From Ascarosepion bandense (taxonomy: Eukaryota > Mollusca > Cephalopoda > Sepiida > Sepiidae), in NCBI GenBank assembly GCA_037127315.1, contig JBBBDQ010001026.1, positions 7,802,001-7,866,000 on the forward strand: 64,000 bases of DNA, in the 5' to 3' direction. The translations under genes were made by a program, and so were the position numbers. Shown piece by piece: positions 10,650 through 20,886 of this stretch; position 1 is the stretch's first letter, and the number at the start of each line of letters is the position of its first letter. The notes beneath the pieces were generated by a model, which was not told the origin of the DNA, searched no databases, and worked only from the letters and a program-made list of their open reading frames with translations.

Positions 10650-10814
10650 GAATTCCCTTCATTTTAATATCTCGTGACTTTGCACTACACATGAAGAAAT
10701 TCTAAAAACTAAAATATTCTGTTAATCTTTTGAAATGATTTGTGGGCGTCTTTGTGGTTGCCAACACTGTTTGTTTATAGATACATAATTTAGAATAAAG
10801 CTCATTTCATCTTT

Positions 10815-10856
10815 TTGCCTTGATAAAGTCCATCACAGGACCAAACGCGTAGGCAA
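10815..10856 (+). ncRNA. Hammerhead-type motif, decayed core
   Basis: Layout of a type I hammerhead: stem I TTGCC/GGCAA (10815-10819 with 10852-10856), stem II GTCC/GGAC with loop ATCACA, then C, GC, GTA as minimal stem III and cleavage triplet. The invariant boxes are mutated: TTGATAA instead of CTGATGA, and CAAA instead of GAAA. It should be inactive. The pairing is too complete to be chance, in my view. A (TA)n tract follows 40 bases later. Confidence 0.55.
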
Positions 10857-10895
10857 TTTAAAATACAGTTTTCCCCTTTTCTTTATTTTATTTAA

Positions 10896-10898
<3 letters not shown>

Positions 10899-10931
<33 letters not shown>
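10899..10931. repeat. (TA)n microsatellite
   Basis: Pure TA, directly at the 3' end of the SINE-B copy that follows in reverse. Confidence 0.95.
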
Positions 10932-10935
<4 letters not shown>

Positions 10936-11098
10936 ATCCGCAGACAGATCTGTTTCGCTGTATCACAGCTTATCAGTACGGCCAGACATCCGATTGCTTT
11001 TAATCCAGGATTGAAACCCAACCGAATTGGCGTCAGCCGGCGATTCTAGCTCTGAGCTATGGGCGCTCGGTAGAAGGAGGCAGACTTTTAGCGTATGA
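10932..11098 (-). mobile_element. SINE-B: tRNA-like head plus hammerhead-like tail
   Basis: On the minus strand the element begins with a tRNA-like segment: A-box-like CATAGCTCAGAGCTAGAATC and B-box-like GGGTTTCAATCCTGG. It continues to a hammerhead-type motif (10938-10981) and ends in GATGACTATATA, merging with (TA)n. Related copies: 15225, 26312, 33053, 33356, 36085, 36382. The tRNA-like part would supply an internal Pol III promoter. No protein is encoded, so mobility would depend on another element's enzymes. Confidence 0.8.
10938..10981 (-). ncRNA. Hammerhead-type motif in SINE-B
   Basis: Minus strand order: stem I CCGTA, box CTGATAA (one change from CTGATGA), stem II GCTGT/ACAGC with loop GAT, GAAA, then C, loop AGATCT, triplet GTC, and stem I partner TGCGG. 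Stem I is 5 bp with one G-T pair. The single box change (G to A) would probably kill activity. Confidence 0.65.
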
Positions 11099-11113
11099 TG
11101 TATCATAGACCAG

Positions 11114-11117
<4 letters not shown>

Positions 11118-11164
<47 letters not shown>
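11118..11164. repeat. (TA)n tract between inverted flanks
   Basis: Flanked by ACCAGTAACTA on the left and TGATTACTGGCCTATGA on the right, an imperfect inverted pair. The same arrangement occurs at 15160-15240. Confidence 0.85.
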
Positions 11165-11167
<3 letters not shown>

Positions 11168-11198
11168 TACTGGCCTATGAACATTGGAGTCATCACTC

Positions 11199-11264
11199 AG
11201 GTCCGACAGATTGTTTCATGCTAAGCGCAATCATCAGACCTGATGACTGCGCTTAGCATGAAAC
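11199..11264 (-). ncRNA. Head-to-head pair of hammerhead-type cores
   Basis: On the minus strand (11199-11241): stem I AGGT, CTGATGA, stem II TGC/GCA with loop GCTTA, GAAAC, loop AATCT, triplet GTC, stem I partner GGACCT. One base of stem I seems lost. On the plus strand (11240-11264) a second core follows: CTGATGA, CTGCGCTTAGCAT, GAAAC. The two cores form a 25 bp inverted repeat with one mismatch and a 2-base spacer. The plus copy has no obvious cleavage site. A right-half relic of the same family sits at 15130-15155. Confidence 0.65.
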
Positions 11265-11476
11265 TGATTGAAATGTAATTTTATTAAGTATCGTTTGCTT
11301 TGGTTTATTGCAAATGACCTCTAATATCTGAAGGTTCTTTTTACTGTGTGTACGTGTGTGTATTGTGATTTTTTTCCTAAAATATGTCTAATATTACATA
11401 CATAGCTATATTTTTCTAAGAAATGTTGTTAAATTCAACTATGATCAGAAAGGTAAGTCTACGGTTTATTTTTAAG

Positions 11477-11478
<2 letters not shown>

Positions 11479-11520
<42 letters not shown>
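11479..11520. repeat. (TA)n microsatellite
   Basis: Pure TA adjoining repeat E. Confidence 0.95.
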
Positions 11521-11522
<2 letters not shown>

Positions 11523-11700
11523 CTTTTTCTTTTTTAATTTCTTTGCAAATCTATTTAAAAAGGAAAATTAGACTGATTTTTCTCCAGTTTCTGAAAGGAC
11601 TTTCCTGTTGCTGAGGTGACGTGTTATCCCCCGTGGGGATTTTCGGATAGAAATGATCATCCAACATCACTAAATTAATCCTTTTTTAATTTATATATAT
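11521..11700 (-). repeat. Dispersed repeat E, second copy
   Basis: Reverse complement of 2487-2660, including GTTATCCCCCGTGGGGATTT. A small (TA)n also flanks its other end near 11695. Confidence 0.8.
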
Positions 11701-11998
11701 ATATATAGTCGCAAAATGTTTTTTTAAAAAAATTGGCTAAACAGTTACTTCCTCCCTACCTACCACTAATAAGTCAAGGGTCAAGCCACATACCTCTTAC
11801 TGCCAAAGAAGAAATTACTACTAACATTTTTCTAGCTTAACCCTATAAAAACCAATATCCCCAACCCATTCCATTACTAGAGAAAACATCTGGATTAGAA
11901 TTTTTCCTCATTATTTGTTAAAATGGGGCTGAGAATGCATGTCTTAATATGACATGTTGAAAATAGCTATTTTCCCTCTAAGTTTTATCTTAATTTAC

Positions 11999-12058
<60 letters not shown>

Positions 12059-12576
12059 CAGTTGAAATTCTAATATATTACTATATTTTAACTAGAGTTT
12101 CAGCTCTGTTCGAGAAGAATATTTGACAAACACCGAAATGTCCGATTATCCAGTTCATTGAAAGCCGCCTTGCCTGGCTGTGTCTCCGCTGGATATACTA
12201 TGTTCGACGCCTGGAAGCTGACTATATTAGGAACCTATCATCCTCAAGAAGTAAATATTGTTGCTAACAAGCAAAAAGACAGGTAAATTAAAAATGATGA
12301 AAAAAAAAAAAAGAAGAAATTGAACAGTTTGTTCAGTTTCCTCAAAATACCAAGTAATAAATCGAAAAATTGTGGCACATTTAAAAGGCGTCTATTTCTC
12401 CAGCTGAGCTGTGCAAATTTGAAATTTAATGCTAACATGTTATATAACACCAAAATAGATAATTCTTTATGAAATAGCTCAAAACAGGAATTAGATTACG
12501 AATAGTAGGTCACATAAAAAGTATCTATTTCTGACACTTCGGTCTTTATACTTTTATTTTGAAAGTGTTACGTTGA
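11701..12576. other. No recognised gene; contains a (TA)n tract
   Basis: A (TA)n tract at 12001-12053 lies in AT-rich DNA. The open frame at 12244-12453 (minus strand) contains a poly-Phe run and looks like chance. Confidence 0.6.
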
Positions 12577-12930
12577 CAGACGACAATTCTACTCCTGCAG
12601 CTTCTTCTCTCGCACTTCCCGCCTCTGGAACTCGCTCCCGCATTCTTGCTTTCCTGACGGCTACAACCTCTAGAAATTTAAATGCAAAGTCAATACTCAT
12701 CTACTAACCACTGGACTCTAGCTCTCTCCCCACCCCTGTATAACCCTCCCTTTCTTTTCACCTACGTATCTGTCATCGCACCTACTTTCTCAGCTTTCTA
12801 TTGTTCCTTTCTAACTAGTTTGTACTCCTCACTCTTTTCTAATTTAATCTTTTTACATTTATGTAGCCCCCTGCACATCAGTGGCGTTTCCGCCTTGCTC
12901 GGGGTGAGATGATTAAAAAAAAATTATACA
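12577..12930 (+). pseudogene. LINE-J C-terminal end and 3' UTR
   Basis: The first part encodes RRQFYSCSFFSRTSRLWNSL; then a 3' UTR with TATGTAGCCCCCTGCACATC and the terminal GGGTGAGATGATTAAAAAAA. 5' truncated. The tail resembles the tail of repeat D at 53581-53640 more than that of other LINE-J copies. Confidence 0.85.
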
Positions 12931-13030
12931 ATTACTGACACATAGTTTTCTGCTCTGTATAAACATGTAACAGAAAAGATACAGTGGTACTCATTTCCAA
13001 AATTTCATTTTCCTAGTTAACTCTTTTACA

Positions 13031-13268
13031 TCATTGCATTCACTTACGCACAAATACCCTTGGGAAAGGTATTAATCCGTCTCTTCCCTCCAGTTATGGG
13101 TTAAATAGCAGGACAGATTGGGTTGTATAGCCTTGGTCGGCAACCAGTCTACCTCAGAAAGCAATGGCAACCTACTGCGGGATAATCTTCTGCCCAGTCA
13201 GTCATGTCTCGAAAAAGACATGATCGCCCAAGCGTGTTTCCCGTATGGCACTTAACTAACTGACTGAT
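13031..13268 (+). mobile_element. SINE-A, 5' truncated
   Basis: Starts inside the element at GCATTCACTTACGCACAAAT and runs to the ACTAACTGACTGATC tail. It is the left arm of a large hairpin with the next SINE-A. Confidence 0.9.
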
Positions 13269-13286
13269 CATTATTTGATATGAACT

Positions 13287-13598
13287 GGTCAGTCAGTTAA
13301 GTGCCATACGCGATACACGCTTGGGCGATCATGTCTCGAAAGAGACATGACTGACTGGGCAGAAGATTATCCCGCAGTAGGTTGCCATTGCTTTCTGCGG
13401 TAGACTGGTTGCCGACCAAGGCTATAGAACCCAATCTGTCCTGCTATTTAACCCATAACTGGAAGGAAGCAGACGGATTAATACCTTTCCCAAGGGTATT
13501 TGCGCGTAAGTGAATACAATGGATTCAACTGGAATTCGAACTCGGCTCCCCGGCTTCTCGTTCCGAGCCGATATCCACTGGACCACAACGTACATCCT
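13287..13598 (-). mobile_element. SINE-A, full length, well preserved
   Basis: Reverse copy with intact boxes on the minus strand (GATATCGGCTCGGAACGAGA head region, box B GAGTTCGAATTCC) and full 3' tail. The two SINE-A copies are arranged tail to tail with an 18-base spacer, making arms of about 240 bases. Confidence 0.9.
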
Positions 13599-14026
13599 CT
13601 GAACTGGTATTGATGCTAAATATCGTGCCAAATTAGCCACTTTGCCTATCCAGCACTCAAGGTCTTAGTAGAGCGTCGGAAGTTTATCCAGCATAAGAGT
13701 ACTCTTTTTGAGAACCACTGGCTTAGTTATTCAAAATCCAAAAACGTTATGGAGGAACATAACTGCCCACGTCCTGAAGGTGAATTATTTGATTTCAATG
13801 ATTGTAGAAAAGAAATTGCCTTTATCTTCTATGTACCGTATCTTTTGCTGGTCCTCCTTTAATTTTTACTCCTTTGAAGTTCTCCACCAGGTGTTTTCGA
13901 CCAGGGAGAAATTTAACCCTGATGAGACGTTCAGGGTTTTAAGCGGGTTAAGAGAGAATGCCTTATATTTTCACAAGTTACAGGCTAGAAGGTATGGGTT
14001 CGCTTTATTTTCTTCTATAGTTCTTC
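13599..14026. other. No gene; small RTE end fragment
   Basis: At 13735-13785 the plus strand has ATGGAGGAACATAACTGCCC and CACGTCCTGAAGG, like the last codons of the RTE family. The rest shows nothing. Confidence 0.5.
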
Positions 14027-15030
14027 TTCTTCTTCTTCTGTCGTGTCCCTTCAGGATGTAGGCGATCATGGACTTCCAGTTGGCTCTATCTCTTGTCGCT
14101 CTCAATAATTTTATACTTGGTATCTTTTCTAAACTCACTCCGTCAACCATTTGCTCAGACCTAACAAGTACGCCTCGCGCTGCTTTCCCCTGTCTCTTCT
14201 TCCATTTATCCGACCTGTAAGTATCAAGTTCCCCAGGCCTTCCTTCCTCATTACGTGTCCCCGGAACTTCATTTGTCTCTTTCTGATATTTATTATCAAT
14301 TTTCAGTTGCATTCTTTTCAACACCACATCGTTACACACATGATCTGTCCATGGTACCCTCAACATCCTTCTTTAAAACCACATTTCTGCTCCCTTAAGC
14401 ATCTCCTTTATCTTTGAAGAATTCATTTTCATACAGAAGGACAGATACCACATAGCAATCCAGCATTCTTTTCTTTGCTTCTAATGACATTTTCCTGTCT
14501 CTCATTACTCTGCTTAGCTTCTGAAATGCATCTTTGGCAGTACCAATCCGTCTTTGGATCTCCGTGTCGCATTTTCCATCCTCTGTCAAAACACTTCACA
14601 GGTATTTGAATTTTTTTACATGTTTTATTTTAGATTCGCCGACTTGTTTTTGCATATTGGTCTCCTCTTTTTGCTGATGACCATATATTCAGTTTTCTTG
14701 AGGTTTATGCTCAGACCTTTCTTTTCACTTTCTTTTACTAAATTCTATAGAAGGTCCTGTATTTTCCTTTCTGTGTCTGCTATCAGCACCGTGTCACCCG
14801 CGTATCTGATATTGTTGAGACTGTGGAGAATCCTAGCAAGGCTTTTATTTTTCTCATAATTGCTTTGCTGTACAGGTTGAAAAGATCCGGTAAGAAAAAA
14901 CATCCTTATCTTTCTATTTTTCTATACCTACTAAGTTCACCATCTATCCGTATACAAGCGATTTGCTACCAATATAGATTCTTGATTATCACCTGATCAT
15001 CTACGTTCACAGGTAAAGGCGGGGTTATTT
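14027..15030 (-). pseudogene. RTE-type LINE fragment with altered catalytic motif
   Basis: Minus strand, from the (GAA)n tail at 14027 upward: MLRVPWTDHVCNDVVLKRM, then SVLTEDGKCDTEIQRRIGTA and KDAFQKLSRVMRDRKMSLEA, LLIN-like KKTEYMVISK, and the polymerase C motif. At about 14795-14811 this motif reads RYAGDTVLIAD; the family normally has YADD, so the first catalytic Asp of the pair is replaced by Gly. Several frameshifts exist. Without that Asp, metal binding and polymerisation are lost. Confidence 0.85.
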
Positions 15031-15175
15031 TAAATCCCACACGCTCCGACACTCAATTTACTATTTTCAGCTGATAGTTCTCTTTTAAGTTTTTTATTAA
15101 CACGTCAGTGTACCGCTGCCGTATGAAACAGTCTGTCGCTCCTGAGTGTTGACTTCAAAGTTCATAGGCCAGTAA

Positions 15176-15177
<2 letters not shown>

Positions 15178-15224
<47 letters not shown>
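15178..15224. repeat. (TA)n tract between inverted flanks
   Basis: Flanked by ATAGGCCAGTAACCA and TAGTTACTAGCCTATGAT, which are inverted relative to each other. Same architecture as 11099-11185. Confidence 0.9.
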
Positions 15225-15228
<4 letters not shown>

Positions 15229-15407
15229 CTAGCCTATGATATATCATACGCTAAAAGTCTGCCTCCTTCTACCGAGCGCCCATAGCCCAGAGGTAAATTT
15301 GCCGACTGACGCCATTTCGGTCGAGTTTCAATCCTGGGTTAAAAGCAATCGGAGTCTAGGCGTGCTGATGAGCTGTGATACAGCGAAACAGATCTGTCTG
15401 AGGATGA
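15225..15407 (+). mobile_element. SINE-B copy
   Basis: Starts after the TA tract with CTTCTACCGAGCGCCCATAG, has A-box-like CATAGCCCAGAGG and B-box-like GAGTTTCAATCC, and ends at GAGGATGAG before another (TA)n tract (15408-15447). Contains an intact hammerhead core (next entry). Confidence 0.85.
15355..15403 (+). ncRNA. Hammerhead-type core in SINE-B, weak stem I
   Basis: CTGATGA at 15365-15371, stem II GCTGT/ACAGC, GAAAC, loop AGATCT, triplet GTC at 15396-15398. All conserved core bases are present. The stem I strands (GCGTG before, TGAGG after) pair poorly, so this copy has probably decayed outside the core. Confidence 0.65.
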
Positions 15408-15447
<40 letters not shown>

Positions 15448-15449
<2 letters not shown>

Positions 15450-16469
15450 CGTCGCACACTTGGTATACAATCCAGCTAAATTCCTAGAGAGACGAACTCG
15501 AGAGAACTCAATGTTAAATTCATTCGGTTGCGTGCACTGGGAAATCTTCGGTATAAAACATATACGTGGGTATCCGTGCTCGGGTTCCCCACTATAAACT
15601 CGATTTTATTTTATATCAGGTCTCAGTGGGGAGACAAATAAATATCAATAAGCGGTCAGATCGAATTTGCACAACAATTAATAAAATCATACATTTTATT
15701 CAGTGTTATTTACTTATAATTCTGTAATTATTTAATTATAAATTTTTCCTGTTTGTCTGTCTCTACACTTTCTAACGTCTCTTGTTTGTATGGCAATTAT
15801 ATTTTTAGGCCTTGTAAATATTAACAGAAATATATCAGTGTGTTTAGATTTAACATAAAATAAATAAACATTCGCTTCGAAAGTTTAATTTTTATTTTTA
15901 AAAATCCATTTAAACATAAGCTAACAAAGTGAGTATATATATCTTTAAATATAAATTTTTTTTATAGACTTTTAATTCTAAAGGCGACAACCTTATTTAA
16001 ATTTACGATGGTATAACAATTGTCACTACCTGTCATTTCACACGACTACATATTATTTGTACGTAGTAGAAAAACGTACAAAGCCTTCAGTTTAGTTAGA
16101 TTTACTTAAAAATGTACAAAATTCTTCAAGCAAGCGAAAATATGGTAATTTTGCTGAACTAGGTTTTATTATTAATACAAAAATTGGAAAATCATTTAAA
16201 TGTTTTTTTTTCTCGTGATCGGCTCTGAGTAGCTATATCCGGAAGTGAATATTCAAGTAGACTTAGGTTAATGAAAGAGGGAACTTTACTAAATAGGCGT
16301 ATTTCTGAAAATATTTTTTATACAGATATTCTGCAAATGTAACCTTGACATATTCCGGAAAGACCTTAGAGTGATCATGAACCTCTATTGGCAATAAACT
16401 GCAGGTATACGGAGAGGAAACGAGTTCAAAAGATACGCAACGATAGAAAGCGGTATAATACAAAACCTG
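15448..16469. other. No recognised gene
   Basis: AT-rich. A 7 bp hairpin CCCCACT/AGTGGGG spans 15587-15631. Nothing else stands out. Confidence 0.55.
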
Positions 16470-16928
16470 TATTCTTACCAGATTTAGTCTACTTATTCAT
16501 CGACATTATTCTGAGAACTCTAGAAGTTCTACCGGGATTTCTCACTGGCGGCGGCAACTTAAACAATATAACATTCGCAGATGATAGCAAATACAGGAAA
16601 GAAACTACAAGACTTCCGACAGGAAGTAGTTAAAGAAAGTTGGAAGAAAGGACTACATATAAACCACAAGAAAACTGAATGCATGGTAATCAGTAAAAAG
16701 AGGAGCCCAGAATTCTAAGTACAAGTTAGTGAATTTATTTAATAACTAGAAGTAAAGAAAACGTCCACGGCTATATCGTGTTAAATCCACCGTTTGAGCC
16801 AATCGCTGATAGGGCGGGGATTGAGTGGGATAACAGAAGAGTTATTACGAGCGACAAGGGACAGAGAGATATGGAGGCCATGATCGCCTATGTTCTAAAA
16901 GGACACGGCACGTACAAAAAAAAATAAA
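16470..16928 (+). pseudogene. RTE-type LINE, polymerase core joined to 3' end
   Basis: Reads LPDLVYLFIDIILRTLEVLP, GGGNLNNITFADDS (motif C, Tyr to Phe) and, after a stop, TYKPQEN and MHGNQ-like remnants of KKTECMVISK. An internal deletion near 16735-16800 joins this to the 3' end (GAGCGACAAGGGACAGAGAG, GGACACGGCACGTAC) with a short A-rich tail. Confidence 0.8.
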
Positions 16929-17104
16929 AGGTATAAAAAATAAAACTAAAAGGCAACTCCGGTGGATAACCTTGTAAATGTAAAGTGCTGTGCTTTAAGA
17001 TAAAATTAAAAAATAAAACTGCAAGTTGTGTGAGAGAAGTTTGATTAGAAAGAAATAAAAGCCGATGCGGGGAAGGTTTTTTTTCTGCTTTTTTAGAAGT
17101 TTAT

Positions 17105-18300
17105 GGACTTGAGAGGAAGAAGAAAGGAAAGAAAAAGAAAAATGAACGAAGATGAGGGTGGAAAATGGTAAAAAAAAGAGAAGATAGGAAGGGAGAAAGA
17201 GAAGATAAGAGAAAGATAGGAAGTGAGAAAGAGAAGATAGGAGAAAGATAGGAAGGGAAAAAAGAAGATAGAAGAAAGATAGGAAGGAAGAAAGAGAAGA
17301 TAGGAGAAAGATAGGAAGGGAGAAAGAGAAGATAGGAGAAAGATAGGAAGGGAGAAAGAGAAGATAGGAGAAAGATAGGAAGGGTGAAAGAGAAGATAGG
17401 AGAAAGATAGGAAGGGAAAAAAGAAGATAGGAGAAAGATAGGAAGGAAGAAAGAGAAGATAGGAGAAAGATAGGAAGGGAAAAAAGAAGATAGAAGAAAG
17501 ATAGGAAGGAAGAAAGAGAAGATAGGAGAAAGATAGGAAGGGTGAAAGAGAAGATAGGAGAAAGATAGGAAGGGAAAAAGAGAAGATAGGAGAACGATAG
17601 GAAGGGAGAAAGAAGAAGATGGAGAAAGATAGGAAGGGAGAAAGAGAAGATAGGAGAAAGATAGGAAGGAAGAAAGAGAAGAGGAGAAAGATAGGAAGGG
17701 AGAAAGAGAAGATAAGAGAAAGATAGGAAGTGAGAAAGAGAAGATAGGAGAAAGAGAGGAAGGGAAAAAAAAGAAGATAGAAGGAAAGATGGAAGGAAGA
17801 AAGAGAAGATAGGAGAAAGATAGGAAGAAGAGAAGATAGGAGAAAGATAAGGAAGGGAAAAAGAGAAGATAGGAGAAAGATAGGAAGGGAGAAAGAGAAG
17901 ATAGGAGAAAGATAGGAAGGGAGGAAAGAGAAGATAGGAGAAAGATAGGAAGGAAGAAAGAGAAGATAGGAGAAAGATAGGAAGGGAGAAAGAGAAGATA
18001 GGAGAAAGATAGGAAGGAAGAAAGAGAAGATAGGAGAAAGATAGGAAGGAAGAAAGAGAAGATAGGAGAAAGATAGGAAGGGAAGAAAGAGAAGATAGGA
18101 GAAAGATAGGAAGGAAGAAAGAGAAGATAGGAGAAAGATAGGAAGGGAAAAAAGAAGATAGAAGAAAAATAGGAAGGAAGAAAGAGAAGATAGGAAAAAG
18201 ATAGGAAGGGAAAAAGAGAAGAAGAAGAAAGATAGGAAGGAAGAAAGAGAAGATAGGAGAAAGATAGGAAGGGAGAAAGAGAAGATAAGGAAAAAGAGAA
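17105..18300. repeat. GA-rich minisatellite, about 32 bp unit
   Basis: Dozens of imperfect copies of GAAGATAGGAGAAAGATAGG followed by AAGGGAGAAAGA. Variants alternate (GGGAAAAA, GGAAGAAA, GGGTGAAA), and groups of unit variants recur in order, pointing to higher-order duplications. One strand is almost pure purine, so triplex (H-DNA) formation is possible. Confidence 0.95.
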
Positions 18301-19371
18301 CTTCTATGAGAAAATAAGTTTTATCTCTTCGTTCTAGAATTGTTGCTAGTTTTGAAAAAAATATGTAAAAATTTAATATAATATAATATAATATAATTTA
18401 ACTGTACTTATTTCGATACATCATTTGTTATCGTATTAAAATTTAACGTATCGATTTTTGTCTGTGCAGAGAGTTTTTTTTATCAACTTCAAGCAGCCAT
18501 TTTGAAACTTCCTCTCCGTTTCAACATTCATCTTTGTGCCATTTTCTCTCTTTTTCTATTGACTTCACGGAAAATTTCACGTCTTCTTCGCTTGCTTCAG
18601 CTTTTCAGGCACGTTCGATTTTTTGTTCATGTGCTTTTAGTTTACATATTTTTAGAAGCTCCACATTTCCTCGGGCCATTACGGTGAATGGTACTCACCC
18701 ATCAAGATTTGGTTTTGCATCTACCAGGAAGAAAAAAAAATGACCACCGTGATTAGATGCGACAAATAGAAGCCTCCACAAAACTATTACTCTCGCCTCG
18801 TTTTCGTTGCAAAAATAGTCAGCTGGCCCATCACATCACAAAAGTAAAGACAGGAAGCAGGAAATGACATGCGCAGCGCGTTCCTTCTTCTTTTTCTTCT
18901 TCTACGAACTTCATGTGATTCGAACTACAAGAGACCTTGCTGAACAAAAGAAAGGGGAAAAAAAGGCCCCACTTGAATAAAGAGAAAACGATAAAAGAGG
19001 ACGTTATGTGTGCATTAAGGACTTAAAATGACTAATGTCCCATTTCATGGAGTCATGAGTCAACTAACAGACGAAGGTACAACCTTCAGAAATTAGAATC
19101 AACATGAATATATAACGGTTTACAGTTTATAGCAACTGTTCATCATTAGAATGGAAGTATATCAGAACTTTTGAGAGTAAATATTACATTCATGAGATGA
19201 TAGCTTTTAATTAATGAATTTAAGACAGACTTCTGAAAATATGGTGTCAAACATATATTAAACTGTCGATTTTAACATTTCGAGATAGTGTTAACTATAT
19301 CGCTAATTTATAATTTCTGAATATTGTAGAGCCGAAGGTCAGGACTATGGGTGTCTCTCTCGAAAGATAGA
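18301..19371. other. No recognised gene
   Basis: Two overlapping short frames at 18502-18743 have no motif I know. A short (AATAT)n run lies near 18370-18396 and a (TTC)n run near 18885-18903. Confidence 0.5.
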
Positions 19372-20094
19372 TCTGAACTTATTTATAAATGGAACTTTGT
19401 CTGTGTGTGTGTGTATGTGTGCGTTTGTGTCCGTTACTTATAGACTCCGAAACGGCTGAACCGATTTTCTTGAATATTTACACAGTTGTACTATAAGCGT
19501 CTGCGAGTGTTCTGAGCTAGGTTTTGTGTCGAACTACCCCCGATAAATATCGAAAATTGAGAATCGAAAAAGTCGGGTTAGAGAAGGAATGGTCCGATTT
19601 TAATCAATAGACAAAGACAGAAGAAACGATATTCAGAAGTTTCAAGGTTGCAGTTTATTGCAATCGTGCAGAAAATCGATAATATATATATTATATATAT
19701 ATATAAAAGGCAAGATGTTTGTGCGTGTTTCTGTTTATCTGCCTGTATGTCTGTATTTTTTTCAGCCCTTTTATTTTTGTTTTTGCTTCCGGTTTCGCTC
19801 TAAGTAGGTATAATTGTAGTTCTTCGTCTCAGCCATGATACCATTTACTCAGAGGACTTATTTAGTCCTCAAAATTTAGTTTACAACGAAAAACACTCAT
19901 TTGATATCGATATCGGGAAATCAAAGTTTGACTTACATCCATTCATTTTTCTTTTAGTCTACGGTTTCGCTTTAACTGGAAAAACTTTTGCTTTTTAGTC
20001 TTTCGTGCCAACGTCCAAAGAGTCTGAGCTGCAGGACCATGGATTAGTTTTAAAGCTTTCATTACAAACGAGCAACGCCGGGCTATACTGCTAG
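19372..20094 (-). mobile_element. Non-autonomous Helitron-like element, family 1
   Basis: On the plus strand it begins TCTGAACTTATTTATAAATGG and ends with a GC-rich hairpin-like CCCGAGC-type segment and CTATACTG then CTAG. It is flanked by A on the left and T on the right. Helitrons typically start with TC, end with CTRR after a small hairpin, and insert between A and T. Four near-full copies here (19372, 38490, 42941, 52156) all obey this. No Rep/helicase is encoded. Internal words such as GACTCCGAAACGGCTGAACC are shared by all copies. (Strand is given by the TC-to-CTAG direction being plus; the copies at 38490 and 52156 lie opposite.). Confidence 0.75.
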
Positions 20095-20095
20095 T

Positions 20096-20475
20096 AATAT
20101 ATAAAACTCTTCCAGGGATTTGCTGTAGTAGCAAACCTTTGTGCCACACCCTGTCGAAGGTCTTATATCTAATGCTATGATCATTGCAGTATGTGTGTCT
20201 TCAGGAGGCGCATCAAAACTCTGTGTCTGTGTGCAATGGTAATTAGGACACCAGGATTGATTGGGCTGATCGAAACCCATTCTGCTAATCGGGAAAGAGA
20301 TTGTTCCTGTTCAAGATTTCGACGACATTCTTGTTGATTGCGGCCTTAAAAAGCTTACTGATGATACTGAGAAAACTAATAGACTTGGAAAAGGGAAGAA
20401 TTGGTTTCTTAAAGAAAACATGTACGCTTACACCTTCCACATGTCTGAAAAAGTTTTCTCCTTGAAGTAACAGTT
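20096..20475 (-). pseudogene. Second LINE lineage, reverse-transcriptase fragment
   Basis: Minus strand reads AMIIALDIRPSTGCGTKVCY in one frame and DRVWHKGLLLQQIP-like residues in another, i.e. RT motif A (ALDI.KAFDRVWH.GLL) with a frameshift in the middle. Upstream MGFDQPNQS corresponds to the YGFR region. Distinct from LINE-J by sequence. The Helitron-like element inserted or broke exactly at its downstream edge. Confidence 0.65.
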
Positions 20476-20480
20476 AAATT

Positions 20481-20669
20481 GTCAATCAGTTAAGTGCCAT
20501 AGTATTATACGCTTCGGGCGATCATGTCTCGAAAGAAACATGACTAACTTGGCAGAAGATTATCCCGCAGTAGTTTGACATTACTTTCTGCGGTAGACTA
20601 GTTGCCGACAAAGGCTATAGAAACCAATCTGTCATATTATTTTGACTCATAGCTAGAGGAAGAAGAGAC
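20481..20669 (-). mobile_element. SINE-A 3' half
   Basis: Reverse copy from the tail to about GAGAGAAGA; it is cut off where a Helitron family 1 end begins (20667). Confidence 0.8.
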
Positions 20670-20715
20670 CATGGATTAGTTTTAAAGCTTTCATTACACC
20701 CGAGCAACGCCGGGC

Positions 20716-20754
<39 letters not shown>
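20667..20754 (+). mobile_element. Helitron family 1, terminal fragment, then TA/CA tract
   Basis: ATGGATTAGTTTTAAAGCTT through GAGCAACGCCGGGCTATA, i.e. only the last 55 bases of the element. It runs into (TA)n(CA)n (20719-20754). The following TGCGATTGGTAAATTG resembles a Tc1 subterminal word at 1690. Confidence 0.75.
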
Positions 20755-20819
20755 GCAGTGCGATTGGTAAATTGCCGCAATTTTTTTATTATTTCAAATA
20801 TTCTTTAGGCTGAGTCTGA

Positions 20820-20886
20820 GCTCCATGATCAAGGATTAGTTTTAAAGCTTTCATTACACACGAGCAACTCCGGGTTATACTTCTAG
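20820..20886 (+). mobile_element. Helitron family 1, another terminal fragment
   Basis: GGATTAGTTTTAAAGCTTTC and CGAGCAACTCCGGGTTATAC, ending in CTAG at 20883-20886 followed by T. Only the 3' terminus is present. Confidence 0.75.

Noticed and set aside
14554..14859. 101-residue plus-strand frame
   Set aside because: Shadow of the RTE reverse transcriptase on the minus strand, which has real motifs.
18502..18743. Two overlapping frames with hydrophobic N-termini
   Set aside because: Overlapping frames both open by chance in CT-rich DNA; no conserved motif.
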